A stretch of 16,362 nt of DNA, taken from positions 1 to 16,362 of the forward strand of contig DBPP01000034.1 in NCBI GenBank assembly GCA_002305575.1, read 5' to 3'. A program made the translations under genes and the position numbers. This DNA is from Ruminococcaceae bacterium UBA1417 (lineage in GTDB: Bacteria > Bacillota > Clostridia > Oscillospirales > Acutalibacteraceae). Shown here piece by piece: positions 6,253-13,412 of this stretch; position 1 is the first letter of the stretch; each line of letters opens with the position of its first letter. Below the pieces are notes generated by a model that searched no databases, was not told the origin of the DNA, and saw only the letters and a list, made by a program, of their open reading frames with translations.

Positions 6253-7743
6253 TTATTCCTCGTCCTCTGCCGGCTCGATCGACTGGTTCGCCGCCACAAT
6301 GGGCTGGGCTTCCAGAATGCTTTCCACATCGGAGGTACGGACGATACCGGTGACCTCGCCGTTCAGCGTGGCAACGCAGCGGCGGTCGGCGTCCGAAACC
6401 GTATAGAAGCAAACTTCCTCCTCGTGGCCGTCAAAGAAGGTATAGTGCAGCGTGAGCACCGGATCGCCCTCCGGCTCGCGGAGGTCCTCATTCAGCACCG
6501 AAACGGAGAGGCACAGCTGGTAGAACGGCTGGTAGTTGTCGTACTCGATTTCCTCGCCGTCCAGCGAAACCTTCGTGATGTCATAGAACGGGGTCGTCTC
6601 CGTGGAGCGCTCCTCGTTCAGCGTGCGCTCGATCGTGTACGTATCCGTGCCGTTGGCCGACTCCACCGTGAAGTACTGCACGCTCTTGATGTTCGGCAGA
6701 CGGATGAAGCCGTCGCGCATATCGAACAGCGTGGCCTCCGCCCAGGAATCGACGCTCGATTCCTCCACGAGGTAGATCGTGCGGTTGTCGTCTGCCATCA
6801 GGCTGTAGATGCCGCTCGATTTATCGCCCACGCGCAGCGTGTGCGTCTCGCCGTTGAGCGTATACTCCACCACGGCGCTCGGCGTATCGAGGCCGTACTG
6901 CGCAAGCTGCTCATCGGTGGCCTGCACCGCCGCAACGCCCGTCGCGGAGACGGTCTGCAGCTGCTCGAGCAGGCTGTCAATGCGTGTGGAGCTGGCGCCG
7001 GCAAAGATCGGCTCCGTGATCTCATAAAGCAGCAGCTCGTCGTCGGAAAGGCCGAGCTGGATCTCCTCGGGGAAATTCGTGCCCGACAGGTGCAGGCTCG
7101 AAAGCTCCGGCGTCAGCGTCGTCTCGTTGCCCTCGTCGTCCTCGGTCGTGAGGTCCGGGATGGAGAGCACGTCTGTGCTGATGAAGCTGTACTTCGACTT
7201 GGTCAGGTTCGTCGAAAGCGGCGCAATGTAGACGGAATCGTTATACAGGATGTACCAGCCGTACGTCTCACCGGCTTCGCTGCCGACAAGAACCGTATCC
7301 GACGTGCCATCCGTGTAGGTGACCGTCGCCTTGTAGGCGCCTTCACCGTCCAGGCCGTATTCGGCGAGATTCTCCACCGTGCCGAGCTCCTTCGTCGGCG
7401 TGATCGAATAGAACGCCTGCGCGAGGCTCAGCACGCTCGAGGTGGTCACATCCTCGTCTTCCCAGCCCTCCACCGTAAAGGTGTCGTTGGCTTCGCTGTC
7501 CGCACTGTTCTTGGCGGGCACGAGCGTCAGCGTTTCGCCCGTCTCGTTGTTCTGGATGGCGACGCTCTCGACGTCGGCGATCTCCTTATCGATGATCTTA
7601 TCCGCCAGCTCGCTCGATTCGGACGACGAGGTGTTTTCCTCCGTCTCTGCGGAGGGGTTGGTCAGCATCAGCACCGCGGCCGCAACGCCCAGAACGAGCA
7701 GCACGGCCAGTGCGATGACAATATTTTTTGTGGTTTTCTTCAT
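6253..7743 (-). CDS. Membrane-anchored DUF4340-type protein, partner of Gld-like ABC system
   Basis: This 496-residue protein starts with a basic MKKTTKN and a single hydrophobic helix (about 8-28), then a Ser/Glu-rich stretch (31-46) and a large polar, acidic domain that should lie outside the membrane. There is no lipobox cysteine, so it is a membrane-anchored protein and not a lipoprotein. Three related segments recur: about 124-178 (ENLAEYGLD...VYIAPL), about 279-330 (EQLAQYGLD...IYLVEE) and, more weakly, about 428-478, each with a beta strand, a G(D/E)-type turn and an aromatic-rich strand. This fits DUF4340, which typically sits beside GldF/GldG-like genes. The ATG at 7743 has an AGAGGA site six bases upstream and follows the GldG-like gene after 27 bases. 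Its ligand or exported substrate is unknown. Confidence 0.8.
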   Translation of the reverse strand: MKKTTKNIVIALAVLLVLGVAAAVLMLTNPSAETEENTSSSESSELADKIIDKEIADVESVAIQNNETGETLTLVPAKNSADSEANDTFTVEGWEDEDVTTSSVLSLAQAFYSITPTKELGTVENLAEYGLDGEGAYKATVTYTDGTSDTVLVGSEAGETYGWYILYNDSVYIAPLSTNLTKSKYSFISTDVLSIPDLTTEDDEGNETTLTPELSSLHLSGTNFPEEIQLGLSDDELLLYEITEPIFAGASSTRIDSLLEQLQTVSATGVAAVQATDEQLAQYGLDTPSAVVEYTLNGETHTLRVGDKSSGIYSLMADDNRTIYLVEESSVDSWAEATLFDMRDGFIRLPNIKSVQYFTVESANGTDTYTIERTLNEERSTETTPFYDITKVSLDGEEIEYDNYQPFYQLCLSVSVLNEDLREPEGDPVLTLHYTFFDGHEEEVCFYTVSDADRRCVATLNGEVTGIVRTSDVESILEAQPIVAANQSIEPAEDEE

Positions 7744-7770
7744 AGCGGGTCCTCTTTCTTTCGGATCGGC

Positions 7771-9297
7771 TTACAGGTGTCTTCTTCTCAGGAAGATCAC
7801 CAGGCCGGCAGCCAGCACGACAATCGGGACAAGCACCGTGAAGACGATGAGGCCGACAAACTGGATGACCGCCGCGGAGGCCGCGATGTCCATCGTATTC
7901 GTTTCCGTCTGGTTGACCGAGAGACCGATGCGTGTATCCGTCGTACCCGTCAGCATTTTCGCGAAATCTGTCGTGAAGGACTTGTTGCCGAAGGTCGAGT
8001 TGCCGACGAAGGTGGAGAGCAGGCTCATGGAGCTGCCGTCCACGACGACGTTCGCCGTGATCTTGCCCTGATTATCCATATACTTCTGCGCAAGGGCGAC
8101 AATCGTGTGCGTATCGGTTTCCGGATTTTCCTCGGCTACCTCTTCCTCGGTGCTGGCGATGTACGCCGTGTCGTTCGTCTCCACGATGGAATACGTCACG
8201 ATGTCGTTGTTCGCGGAGAACAGGCGCTCAACCGGCGAGGAGAGCGGCATGACGACGTTGGAGTACGTATTGGTGAGCAACTCATCGGAGACATTCGCGA
8301 ACAGGTACGCGGAGGCGGAGCCGTCACCGGTCGTCAGCACGTTGTTCGCGTCCGTATCCTGCAACACGCCGGCCTGCGGTCTGAGGCCCCACTCCTCGAG
8401 GAACGTGGAGAGGTTCGGCATCGATTCCCAGCTCTGCGTCGGGTAGGTTGTGAAGAACAGCGTGCGCGAGGAAGCCATCTCGGCGTCGCTGATGAACGCC
8501 TCGAGCTTCTTGATTTCCTCTGTGGTGTAGTCCGTCGTCGGCGTACCGATGAAGACGATCGAAGCGTCCTCCGGAATATCCTCCGTCAGGATGTTGAAGC
8601 TTTTCACCTCAAAGTTGTTGTCCTCGAGCAGTGCGACGAAGGAGGTGAGGTTCTCCTCCTCGGAAAGCATCTCGTTGTGGCCGGTCGCCATCGCGACAAC
8701 CGGGACGGTATCGAGGTTCACAAGGTAGAGCGCGTTGGCGAGCGCGCCGTCCACCTTCGAATAGTAGGTGTATTCACCCGTTGTGGAATCCTGCTGGATG
8801 CTGAACAGATCGGTAACCGAAAGCACCTTGTCGCGCTTTTCGGAGCTGATCAGCACCTTGCCGGTCGTGAGGTTGTCGTCCGGGTAGCTGCTGATGAACG
8901 TCGGGTTGCGGTCCGGATCGATAAACTCCACCTTGATCTTATCGTTCGCTTCGCGGAGACGGTCGGCCAGATTCGCCACCTGGCTGTACTGCAGGCCGTA
9001 GTTCGTGTAGACCTGATCGCCGCGCACGGCGTCCTCCGAGCCGATGATGTAGATGGTCGTCTCGTTCTCAATGCCCTTCGCCACGTCGAGCGCTTCTTCA
9101 CTCAGCGTGTTGAGGCCCTCGAGCGTCAGGTCAATATTCATCGACGGGAAGCGGTCCGTCAGGGCCGAAACGAGGATGTTGATCACAATAATGATGGCGA
9201 TGAACACCGCCGTAAACACCACGGCCATGGAGCCGTGCTTGAATTTATCCTTATGCAGCGCGGCTTTGACCGCCGTAAGATTGGGTTTCTTGCTCAT
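7771..9297 (-). CDS. GldG-like ABC transporter auxiliary protein
   Basis: This 508-residue protein has one membrane helix near the N-terminus (about 24-46), a long extracytoplasmic region and a second helix at the C-terminus (about 478-503) ending in RRRHL. The middle matches the GldG/ABC-auxiliary family pattern: a segment after the first helix (LTLEGLNTLSEEALDVAKGI), an alpha/beta region (TTIYIIGSEDA, KVEFIDPDRNP) and a ThuA-like fold suggested by VVAMATGHNE and SIVFIGTPTTDYT. In Bacteroidetes GldG works with GldA and GldF in gliding and secretion; in Firmicutes the role is not established. The ATG at 9297 has a GGGAGGAG site seven bases upstream, next to the permease stop codon, which suggests coupled translation. 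It probably forms a complex with the permease. Confidence 0.82.
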   Translation of the reverse strand: MSKKPNLTAVKAALHKDKFKHGSMAVVFTAVFIAIIIVINILVSALTDRFPSMNIDLTLEGLNTLSEEALDVAKGIENETTIYIIGSEDAVRGDQVYTNYGLQYSQVANLADRLREANDKIKVEFIDPDRNPTFISSYPDDNLTTGKVLISSEKRDKVLSVTDLFSIQQDSTTGEYTYYSKVDGALANALYLVNLDTVPVVAMATGHNEMLSEEENLTSFVALLEDNNFEVKSFNILTEDIPEDASIVFIGTPTTDYTTEEIKKLEAFISDAEMASSRTLFFTTYPTQSWESMPNLSTFLEEWGLRPQAGVLQDTDANNVLTTGDGSASAYLFANVSDELLTNTYSNVVMPLSSPVERLFSANNDIVTYSIVETNDTAYIASTEEEVAEENPETDTHTIVALAQKYMDNQGKITANVVVDGSSMSLLSTFVGNSTFGNKSFTTDFAKMLTGTTDTRIGLSVNQTETNTMDIAASAAVIQFVGLIVFTVLVPIVVLAAGLVIFLRRRHL

Positions 9298-9312
9298 TTG
9301 TCTGCTCCTCCC

Positions 9313-10020
9313 TTAGTTCCAGCGGCGGCTTTCCACCTTGCGGGCGGTCAGGAACACGAACACCGCTGCCACGCTGATGAAATACACGCAGCTCGAAATG
9401 CTGAAAATGCCCTGCGTAAAGACGTTATAGCGCGCAGTAAACGAAATCCATGTGATGATCGTGCCGATGATGTTGCCGGACAGCGCCGAAGCGATCTGGT
9501 CGATGAACATCAGAAGCACGGAGATGACGAAGGTGCCGATGGCCGCGATAACCTGGCTGATGGTCAGGCTGGAAATGAACACGCCGATGGAGAGCATCGC
9601 CGCGCCATACAGCAGCGTGCCGATGTAATTGCCGATCAGGATACCCCACGGGAACGCGGAGGCAAACAGGCTGATGGTAAACGCGGGCAGCAACGCCAGC
9701 GTATTTGCGACAAAATAGACGCCGAACGCCGCGAAAAATTTGCCCAGCACAATCGCCGTCACGCTGACCGGCGCGGTCAAAAGCGCCTGGTCCGTCTTAT
9801 TCTTGCGCTCATCGCTCATGCTGCGCATCGTGATGATCGGCATGATCATCATGCAGAACATAAACATCGTGCTGAACACCTGATAGATGTAGGAGCTGGA
9901 GCCGATCATCATGACCTGGTAGTAGAAAAAGCCGTACAGGGCGAGCAGCGCCGCGACGACCACATAGCCGACCGGCGAGGCAAAATACGCCTTCAGCTCT
10001 CTTTTGAATATCGCTTTCAT
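9313..10020 (-). CDS. GldF-like ABC-2 type permease
   Basis: This 235-residue integral membrane protein has about six hydrophobic segments (near 16-36, 45-66, 86-116, 123-150, 155-176 and 207-227) and the ABC-2 permease layout. An amphipathic N-terminal start (MKAIFKRELKAYFASP) leads into the first helix, and MRSMSDERKNKTDQALLTAP between helices 2 and 3 is the cytoplasmic coupling region typical of GldF/NosY-like permeases. It would form the membrane channel for the ATPase encoded just before it. The ATG overlaps the ATPase stop codon (ATGA), with a GGAGG site ten bases upstream inside that gene, so translation of the two is coupled. The substrate cannot be told from the sequence. Confidence 0.88.
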   Translation of the reverse strand: MKAIFKRELKAYFASPVGYVVVAALLALYGFFYYQVMMIGSSSYIYQVFSTMFMFCMMIMPIITMRSMSDERKNKTDQALLTAPVSVTAIVLGKFFAAFGVYFVANTLALLPAFTISLFASAFPWGILIGNYIGTLLYGAAMLSIGVFISSLTISQVIAAIGTFVISVLLMFIDQIASALSGNIIGTIITWISFTARYNVFTQGIFSISSCVYFISVAAVFVFLTARKVESRRWN

Positions 10021-11045
10021 TTCTCCGCTTCCTCCTTGTTCTCCGTTTCCTCAAATTCCATATCGTCCTCGGTGACGATCGCCTTGTCGTCTTCCTCATG
10101 GTGAATGTGGGAAGCGTCGCTGCTGGTGAGCTGGAGGAAGACCTCCTCGAGTGTGAGGTCCGTATTGCGCAGCGCGAGCAGCGGCCAGCCCTTGCGGGTG
10201 AGCAGCGCGAACAGGTTGCGGCGCAGGTCGTAGCCGGCCTTCGCCTCAATCGAAATTTCGAACACGCCCGGCTCCTTCTCGCCGAGCGAGTAGACCTCTT
10301 CCATATGTTCGAGGGTGCGGATGGCGGCGACCACCTCGTTTTCCGGGCCCTCAATGCGGGCGATCAGGCGGTGCTCCGCAGAAAGATCGTGCGCGAGCGT
10401 ATCCGTCGCGCCGTCTGCCACGAGACGGCCGCTGTTGATGATGATGACGCGCTCGCAGACCGCCTGCACCTCCGACAGAATGTGGGAGGAGAGGATGATC
10501 GTGTGGTTTCTGCCAAGGCTCTTGATGAGGTTGCGGATCTCGATGATCTGCTTCGGGTCGAGGCCGACGGTCGGCTCGTCCAGAATCAGGACCGGCGGGT
10601 TGCCGAGCAGCGCCTGCGCGATGCCGACACGCTGCTTGTAGCCTTTCGAAAGGTTGCCGACGAGACGGTTATAGACGTTGTCGATCTTCGTCAGGCGGCA
10701 GATCTCGCCGATGTGCTGCTTGCGGTCGAGCTTGACGCCCTTGAGCTCGTACATGAAGTCCAGATATTCCTTGACCGTCATATCGAGATAGAGCGGCGGC
10801 ATTTCAGGCAGATAGCCGATCAGCTTTTTAACCTCGTTCGGGTTTTCCAGCGTGCTTTTGCCCTGCACCGTGACCGAACCGCTCGTGGCGGATAGATAGC
10901 CCGTAATGATATTCATGGTCGTCGATTTACCGGCGCCATTCGGCCCGAGGAACCCAACGACGGTGCCCTCTTCAACCGTAAAGCTGACCTTGTCCAGCGC
11001 GGTATTCACACCGTAGCGCTTGGTGAGGTTTTTGACCTCGATCAT
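10017..11045 (-). CDS. GldA-like ABC transporter ATP-binding protein
   Basis: This 342-residue cytoplasmic ATPase drives the transporter. It shows Walker A (GPNGAGKST, 34-42), a Q-loop region reading YLPE (78-81; Glu in place of Gln is usual in this branch), the signature as LSKGYKQR (132-139), Walker B with LILDEPTVGLDP (153-164) and the switch histidine in SSHILSE. The C-terminal 100 or so residues form the extra domain found in ABC-2 drug/Gld-type ATPases, and the tail is Glu/Lys-rich. The frame is open to a TTG at 11123, but the protein family starts at MIEVKNLTKRYG, so I use the ATG at 11045. Its AGGA site is about 12 bases away, longer than usual. It is the first gene of an ATPase-permease-GldG-DUF4340 operon. 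Confidence 0.92.
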   Translation of the reverse strand: MIEVKNLTKRYGVNTALDKVSFTVEEGTVVGFLGPNGAGKSTTMNIITGYLSATSGSVTVQGKSTLENPNEVKKLIGYLPEMPPLYLDMTVKEYLDFMYELKGVKLDRKQHIGEICRLTKIDNVYNRLVGNLSKGYKQRVGIAQALLGNPPVLILDEPTVGLDPKQIIEIRNLIKSLGRNHTIILSSHILSEVQAVCERVIIINSGRLVADGATDTLAHDLSAEHRLIARIEGPENEVVAAIRTLEHMEEVYSLGEKEPGVFEISIEAKAGYDLRRNLFALLTRKGWPLLALRNTDLTLEEVFLQLTSSDASHIHHEEDDKAIVTEDDMEFEETENKEEAEK

Positions 11046-11164
11046 GATTGTTAACCATCCTTTCTCTGCGGGACGGAGATTCGCTCCCGCGCGCCTTCGG
11101 CCGCAGAACGATATCCTCCCCAACTGCGTCTCTGCAACGCAGGTATTGCTGAAACAACTTAAAT

Positions 11165-11193
11165 ATCATACCGCAATTTTTGCTGTTTTGCAA
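11165..11193 (-). promoter_or_regulatory. Predicted promoter of the gldA-like operon
   Basis: On the minus strand TTGCAA (11193-11188) and TATGAT (11170-11165) are 17 bases apart, the same -35 and spacing as the rimP promoter. Transcription would start near 11158, giving a leader of about 110 bases before the ATPase. One copy of the repeated nine-base element overlaps the upstream edge of the -35. Confidence 0.65.
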
Positions 11194-11258
11194 TAGCCGT
11201 CCTGAATTTTTAAAGTCAAATTTGATCAAAATAGCCGACTTTCGCGGCTCCAAGCTGC

Positions 11259-11264
11259 ATTATA
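11259..11264 (-). promoter_or_regulatory. Possible second -10 element upstream of gldA-like operon
   Basis: A perfect TATAAT is followed by GCAGC on the minus strand. The matching -35 position (ACATAG at 17 bases) is poor; a good TTGACT lies 27 bases upstream, which is too far. If active, this promoter may need an activator. An inverted copy of the nine-base repeat covers the region where its -35 would be. Confidence 0.35.
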
Positions 11265-11353
11265 CCGGCTTTCTGTGACGGCTATGTGAAAAGTCAACCG
11301 AAATTTGCAAACAAACTGTGAACATTCGGTGGATTTCCCCGGGTTTCCCGCGC

Positions 11354-11389
11354 AAAAAAAGTCCCCGTGCAGCCGCACAGGGACTTTTT
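11354..11389 (-). terminator. Rho-independent terminator after rpe
   Basis: A 15-bp stem with one T-G wobble (11356-11370 with 11375-11389) and a four-base loop is followed by seven T on the minus strand (11360-11354). It begins nine bases after the rpe stop codon. The A-run on the other side makes it potentially bidirectional. It is the strongest terminator in the window. Confidence 0.93.
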
Positions 11390-11397
11390 ACATCGCT

Positions 11398-12027
11398 TTA
11401 CGCTTCGCCGCGCAGCGCGCGGATTTCCGCCGGAATATCGTCCGCTCGGAACACGCTCGTGCCCGCCACGGCGACATCGACGCCGGCCGCCCGGCAAAGC
11501 GCCGCCGTTTCCTGGTTGACGCCGCCGTCCACCTCGAGCACAAGGTCCGGCCGCCTTTGGCGCAACGCGCGGACCTTCTCGAGCTGCTCGGGCATAAACC
11601 GCTGCCCGCCGAAGCCCGGTTCCACCGTCATCACGAGCACCATATACAGGCGGTCAAGATACGGAAACAGCGCCTCCACCGGCGTGCCCGGCTTCAGCGA
11701 AAGGCTCGGCTTCATACCGAACCGCTCGATTTTGGCGATCGTCTCGCCGATATCATCCTCGCACTCCACGTGAAACGTGAGGATGTCCGCGCCGGCCTGC
11801 GCAAACTTCTCAATGTAGCGCTTCGGGTGCAAAAGCATCAGGTGTACGTCGAAGGGCATCGTCGTCAGCGGCCGCAGCGCCGCCACCACATCCGGCCCAA
11901 AGCTGATGTTCGGCACGAAGTTGCCGTCCATAATGTCCAGATGCAGCCAATCGGCCGTCTGCACCGCGCGCAGGCTTTCCCCCATTCGCGTATAATCACT
12001 TGCCAGCATGGAAGGGGCTATTTTCAT
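11398..12027 (-). CDS. rpe: Ribulose-phosphate 3-epimerase
   Basis: Rpe interconverts D-ribulose 5-phosphate and D-xylulose 5-phosphate in the pentose phosphate pathway, using a metal ion in a TIM barrel. The 209 residues show the full set: MKIAPSMLASD at the start, HLDIMDG (His29, Asp31), FDVHLM (His62), the phosphate-site hallmark VEPGFGGQ (135-142) and EVDGGVN with catalytic Asp167, then the C-terminal AGTSVF. The frame extends to 12048, but the ATG at 12027 gives the family start and has an AGGTG site five bases upstream. It follows an AEC transporter gene after 42 bases and ends the operon. In many Firmicutes rpe sits next to rsgA and prkC; that context is missing here. Confidence 0.97.
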   Translation of the reverse strand: MKIAPSMLASDYTRMGESLRAVQTADWLHLDIMDGNFVPNISFGPDVVAALRPLTTMPFDVHLMLLHPKRYIEKFAQAGADILTFHVECEDDIGETIAKIERFGMKPSLSLKPGTPVEALFPYLDRLYMVLVMTVEPGFGGQRFMPEQLEKVRALRQRRPDLVLEVDGGVNQETAALCRAAGVDVAVAGTSVFRADDIPAEIRALRGEA

Positions 12028-12069
12028 TTTCCCACCTGTCCTTTCCATGAAAATCCCAGAGACATGCGC

Positions 12070-12990
12070 TCACAGCAGCATCTGCGTGACCACCGCCACG
12101 AGCGGAATCGTGAGCACGGAGAACACCGTCGTCACCGCCACGCACTTCGAGGCAAGCTCCGCGTCGCTGTGGTATTGCACGGCAAAAAGCACGCAGTTCG
12201 CCGCAACCGGCGTGGCCGCCTGAATGACGACGCTCATCAACAGCGTATCGTCCGGCCGGATGAGCAGCACCAGCGCCAAAAACAGCGCGGGCGCCACCAA
12301 AAGCCGCAGCACGGCCATTTTGTAGACGGCGAGATCCGAAACAAACGCCGAAAGCTTCACCTGCGCGATATACCCGCCGACGACGATCATCGCAAGCGGT
12401 GTGTTCAGCGCGGAAACCAGCTCCACCGGCTCCACCACGAGCGACGGCAGCGGCACGTCGAGCAAGTACAGCGGCAGGCCGATCACAATGCCGATCACGC
12501 CCGGGTTCAGCAGCAGCGCCTTGAGCCGCACCTTGCCGCCGCCCATCATGACGTAGCCGTATGTCCAGCAAAAAATATTGAACACGGCGATGAAGAACGA
12601 GCCGTACAACACGCCCTCGCTCCCGACAATGCCCTCCACAAGCGGGATGCCCATGAACCCGACATTGCAGAAAATCAGCGAAAAGCGCAGCACACGGCGC
12701 CGGCCGATCGGCTCCCGCCGGAAAAACAGGTAGCTGATCGCGATGCAGATGCCGATGCTGAGCGCCGGCAGCAGCACGGCAAGCACCAGCGTCCAAAGGT
12801 CCAGCATGCCGGACTCCGCTGTGAGGAACGACGAAACAATCAGGCACGGCGTAACGATATACAGCAGAAAGCTCGTGATGTGGCCGAGACTTTCCTTCGT
12901 GAACATGCCTTTTTTCACCGTGAAGTAGCCGACGAGGATGAGGATCAAGATCACGGCGACCTTCATGGCCACCGCCAGGAATGCGTCCAT
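12070..12990 (-). CDS. Auxin efflux carrier (AEC) family transporter
   Basis: This 306-residue protein is almost entirely hydrophobic, with about ten membrane segments. It matches the AEC family (YwkB/MleP-like) by an N-terminal helix then VGYFTVKKGMFTKESLG, the PCLIVSSF segment, FCNVGFMGIPLVEG in the middle, LNTPLAMIVVGGYIA, and the C-terminal half with TPVAANCVLFAVQY. Bacterial members carry dicarboxylates such as malate or other anions; the substrate here is unknown. The frame could start at a TTG at 12996, but the ATG at 12990 has a GGGGGA site seven bases upstream and starts two bases after the TGA of the preceding small gene, so the two are translationally coupled. Pairing with rpe in one operon gives only a vague metabolic hint. 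Confidence 0.9.
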   Translation of the reverse strand: MDAFLAVAMKVAVILILILVGYFTVKKGMFTKESLGHITSFLLYIVTPCLIVSSFLTAESGMLDLWTLVLAVLLPALSIGICIAISYLFFRREPIGRRRVLRFSLIFCNVGFMGIPLVEGIVGSEGVLYGSFFIAVFNIFCWTYGYVMMGGGKVRLKALLLNPGVIGIVIGLPLYLLDVPLPSLVVEPVELVSALNTPLAMIVVGGYIAQVKLSAFVSDLAVYKMAVLRLLVAPALFLALVLLIRPDDTLLMSVVIQAATPVAANCVLFAVQYHSDAELASKCVAVTTVFSVLTIPLVAVVTQMLL

Positions 12991-12992
12991 GC

Positions 12993-13274
12993 TCAATCCC
13001 CCTTATCCGGCTTATTGCCGTTGCGGCCGGCGCGGTTCACAAGGAAGAACTGCACGGCCAAAATCACAAGCACCACACCGGTGATGACCTTCAGCACAAT
13101 GCCCGGCACGCCCTGAAACACCTGCCAGGCCGGCTGAATCGCATCGGCGAGCCACCAGCCACCGAGCACGAGGAAAAACGCGCCGGCGAGATAGAAAATC
13201 TTATTCTCCTTGGAAAGCCGGAAGATCAGCACAAAACCGGCGATAAACCAGATCGCCGCATACATATAACCCAT
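12993..13274 (-). CDS. Small three-helix membrane protein of unknown function
   Basis: I do not recognise this 93-residue protein. It has three clear hydrophobic segments (about 3-20, 26-46 and 56-79) joined by short polar loops (RLSKENK, QPAWQ) and a charged C-terminal tail ending in NKPDKGD. The ATG at 13274 has a GAGGG site six bases upstream. It is the first gene after a good promoter, and its stop codon lies inside the ribosome site region of the AEC transporter, two bases before that gene's ATG. That close coupling suggests it is truly expressed and may act with the transporter, for instance as a small subunit, though this is inference. No enzyme motif or cysteine pattern is visible. 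Confidence 0.75.
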   Translation of the reverse strand: MGYMYAAIWFIAGFVLIFRLSKENKIFYLAGAFFLVLGGWWLADAIQPAWQVFQGVPGIVLKVITGVVLVILAVQFFLVNRAGRNGNKPDKGD

Positions 13275-13302
13275 TTTCAGCCCTCATTTTCTTTTGAATC
13301 CA

Positions 13303-13312
13303 TTTGATCAAA
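13303..13312. promoter_or_regulatory. TTTGATCAAA palindrome in leader
   Basis: A perfect 10-base palindrome lies about 40 bases after the predicted start of transcription of the small membrane protein-AEC-rpe operon and about 30 bases before its first gene. The same palindrome occurs at 11221-11230 ahead of the gldA-like operon. It could be a repressor or roadblock site; no specific regulator is identified. Confidence 0.3.
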
Positions 13313-13356
13313 CCCGTTTTCGCCTTTTCGGCGCATCGTACACGGGATACCGTACT

Positions 13357-13385
13357 ATTATAGCGGATATCCCCTTGGAATACAA
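13357..13385 (-). promoter_or_regulatory. Promoter of the small membrane protein-AEC-rpe operon
   Basis: On the minus strand TTGTAT (13385-13380) and a perfect TATAAT (13362-13357) are 17 bases apart. Transcription would start near 13350, about 75 bases before the first gene. The leader contains two small hairpins (ACGG/CCGT and CGCC/GGCG) and the TTTGATCAAA palindrome. Confidence 0.75.
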
Positions 13386-13412
13386 GGCGGAATCCGCGAA
13401 AATTGCGGCGGC

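Larger units (their letters stand above)
11046..11397 (-). other. Regulatory intergenic region ahead of the gldA-like operon
   Basis: This 352-base AT-rich gap contains no convincing gene. In transcription order it holds the rpe terminator (11389-11354), a TATAAT without a good -35 (11264-11259), a TTTGATCAAA palindrome (11221-11230), a better promoter (11193-11165), a small hairpin CTGCGT/ACGCAG, a GC hairpin GCGGGA/TCCCGC and the ribosome site of the ATPase. Copies of a nine-base element, ATAGCCGTC or ATAGCCGAC, occur on the plus strand at 11193-11201 and 11231-11239 and inverted at 11277-11285. The reading frame that extends from the ATPase into this gap has no ribosome site and is not counted as coding. 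Confidence 0.6.

Noticed and set aside
6424..10104. Plus-strand open frame of 1226 codons
   Set aside because: It is antisense to the DUF4340-type, GldG-like and permease genes, which have good ribosome sites and operon spacing. Its Arg/His-rich translation shows no family.
11046..11123. N-terminal extension of the ATPase from a TTG
   Set aside because: The TTG has no ribosome site before it and the extra residues do not resemble ABC ATPases; the family N-terminus begins at 11045.
11305..13116. Plus-strand open frame of 603 codons
   Set aside because: It crosses the rpe terminator and lies antisense to rpe and the AEC transporter; its His/Arg/Gln-rich translation is a typical shadow.
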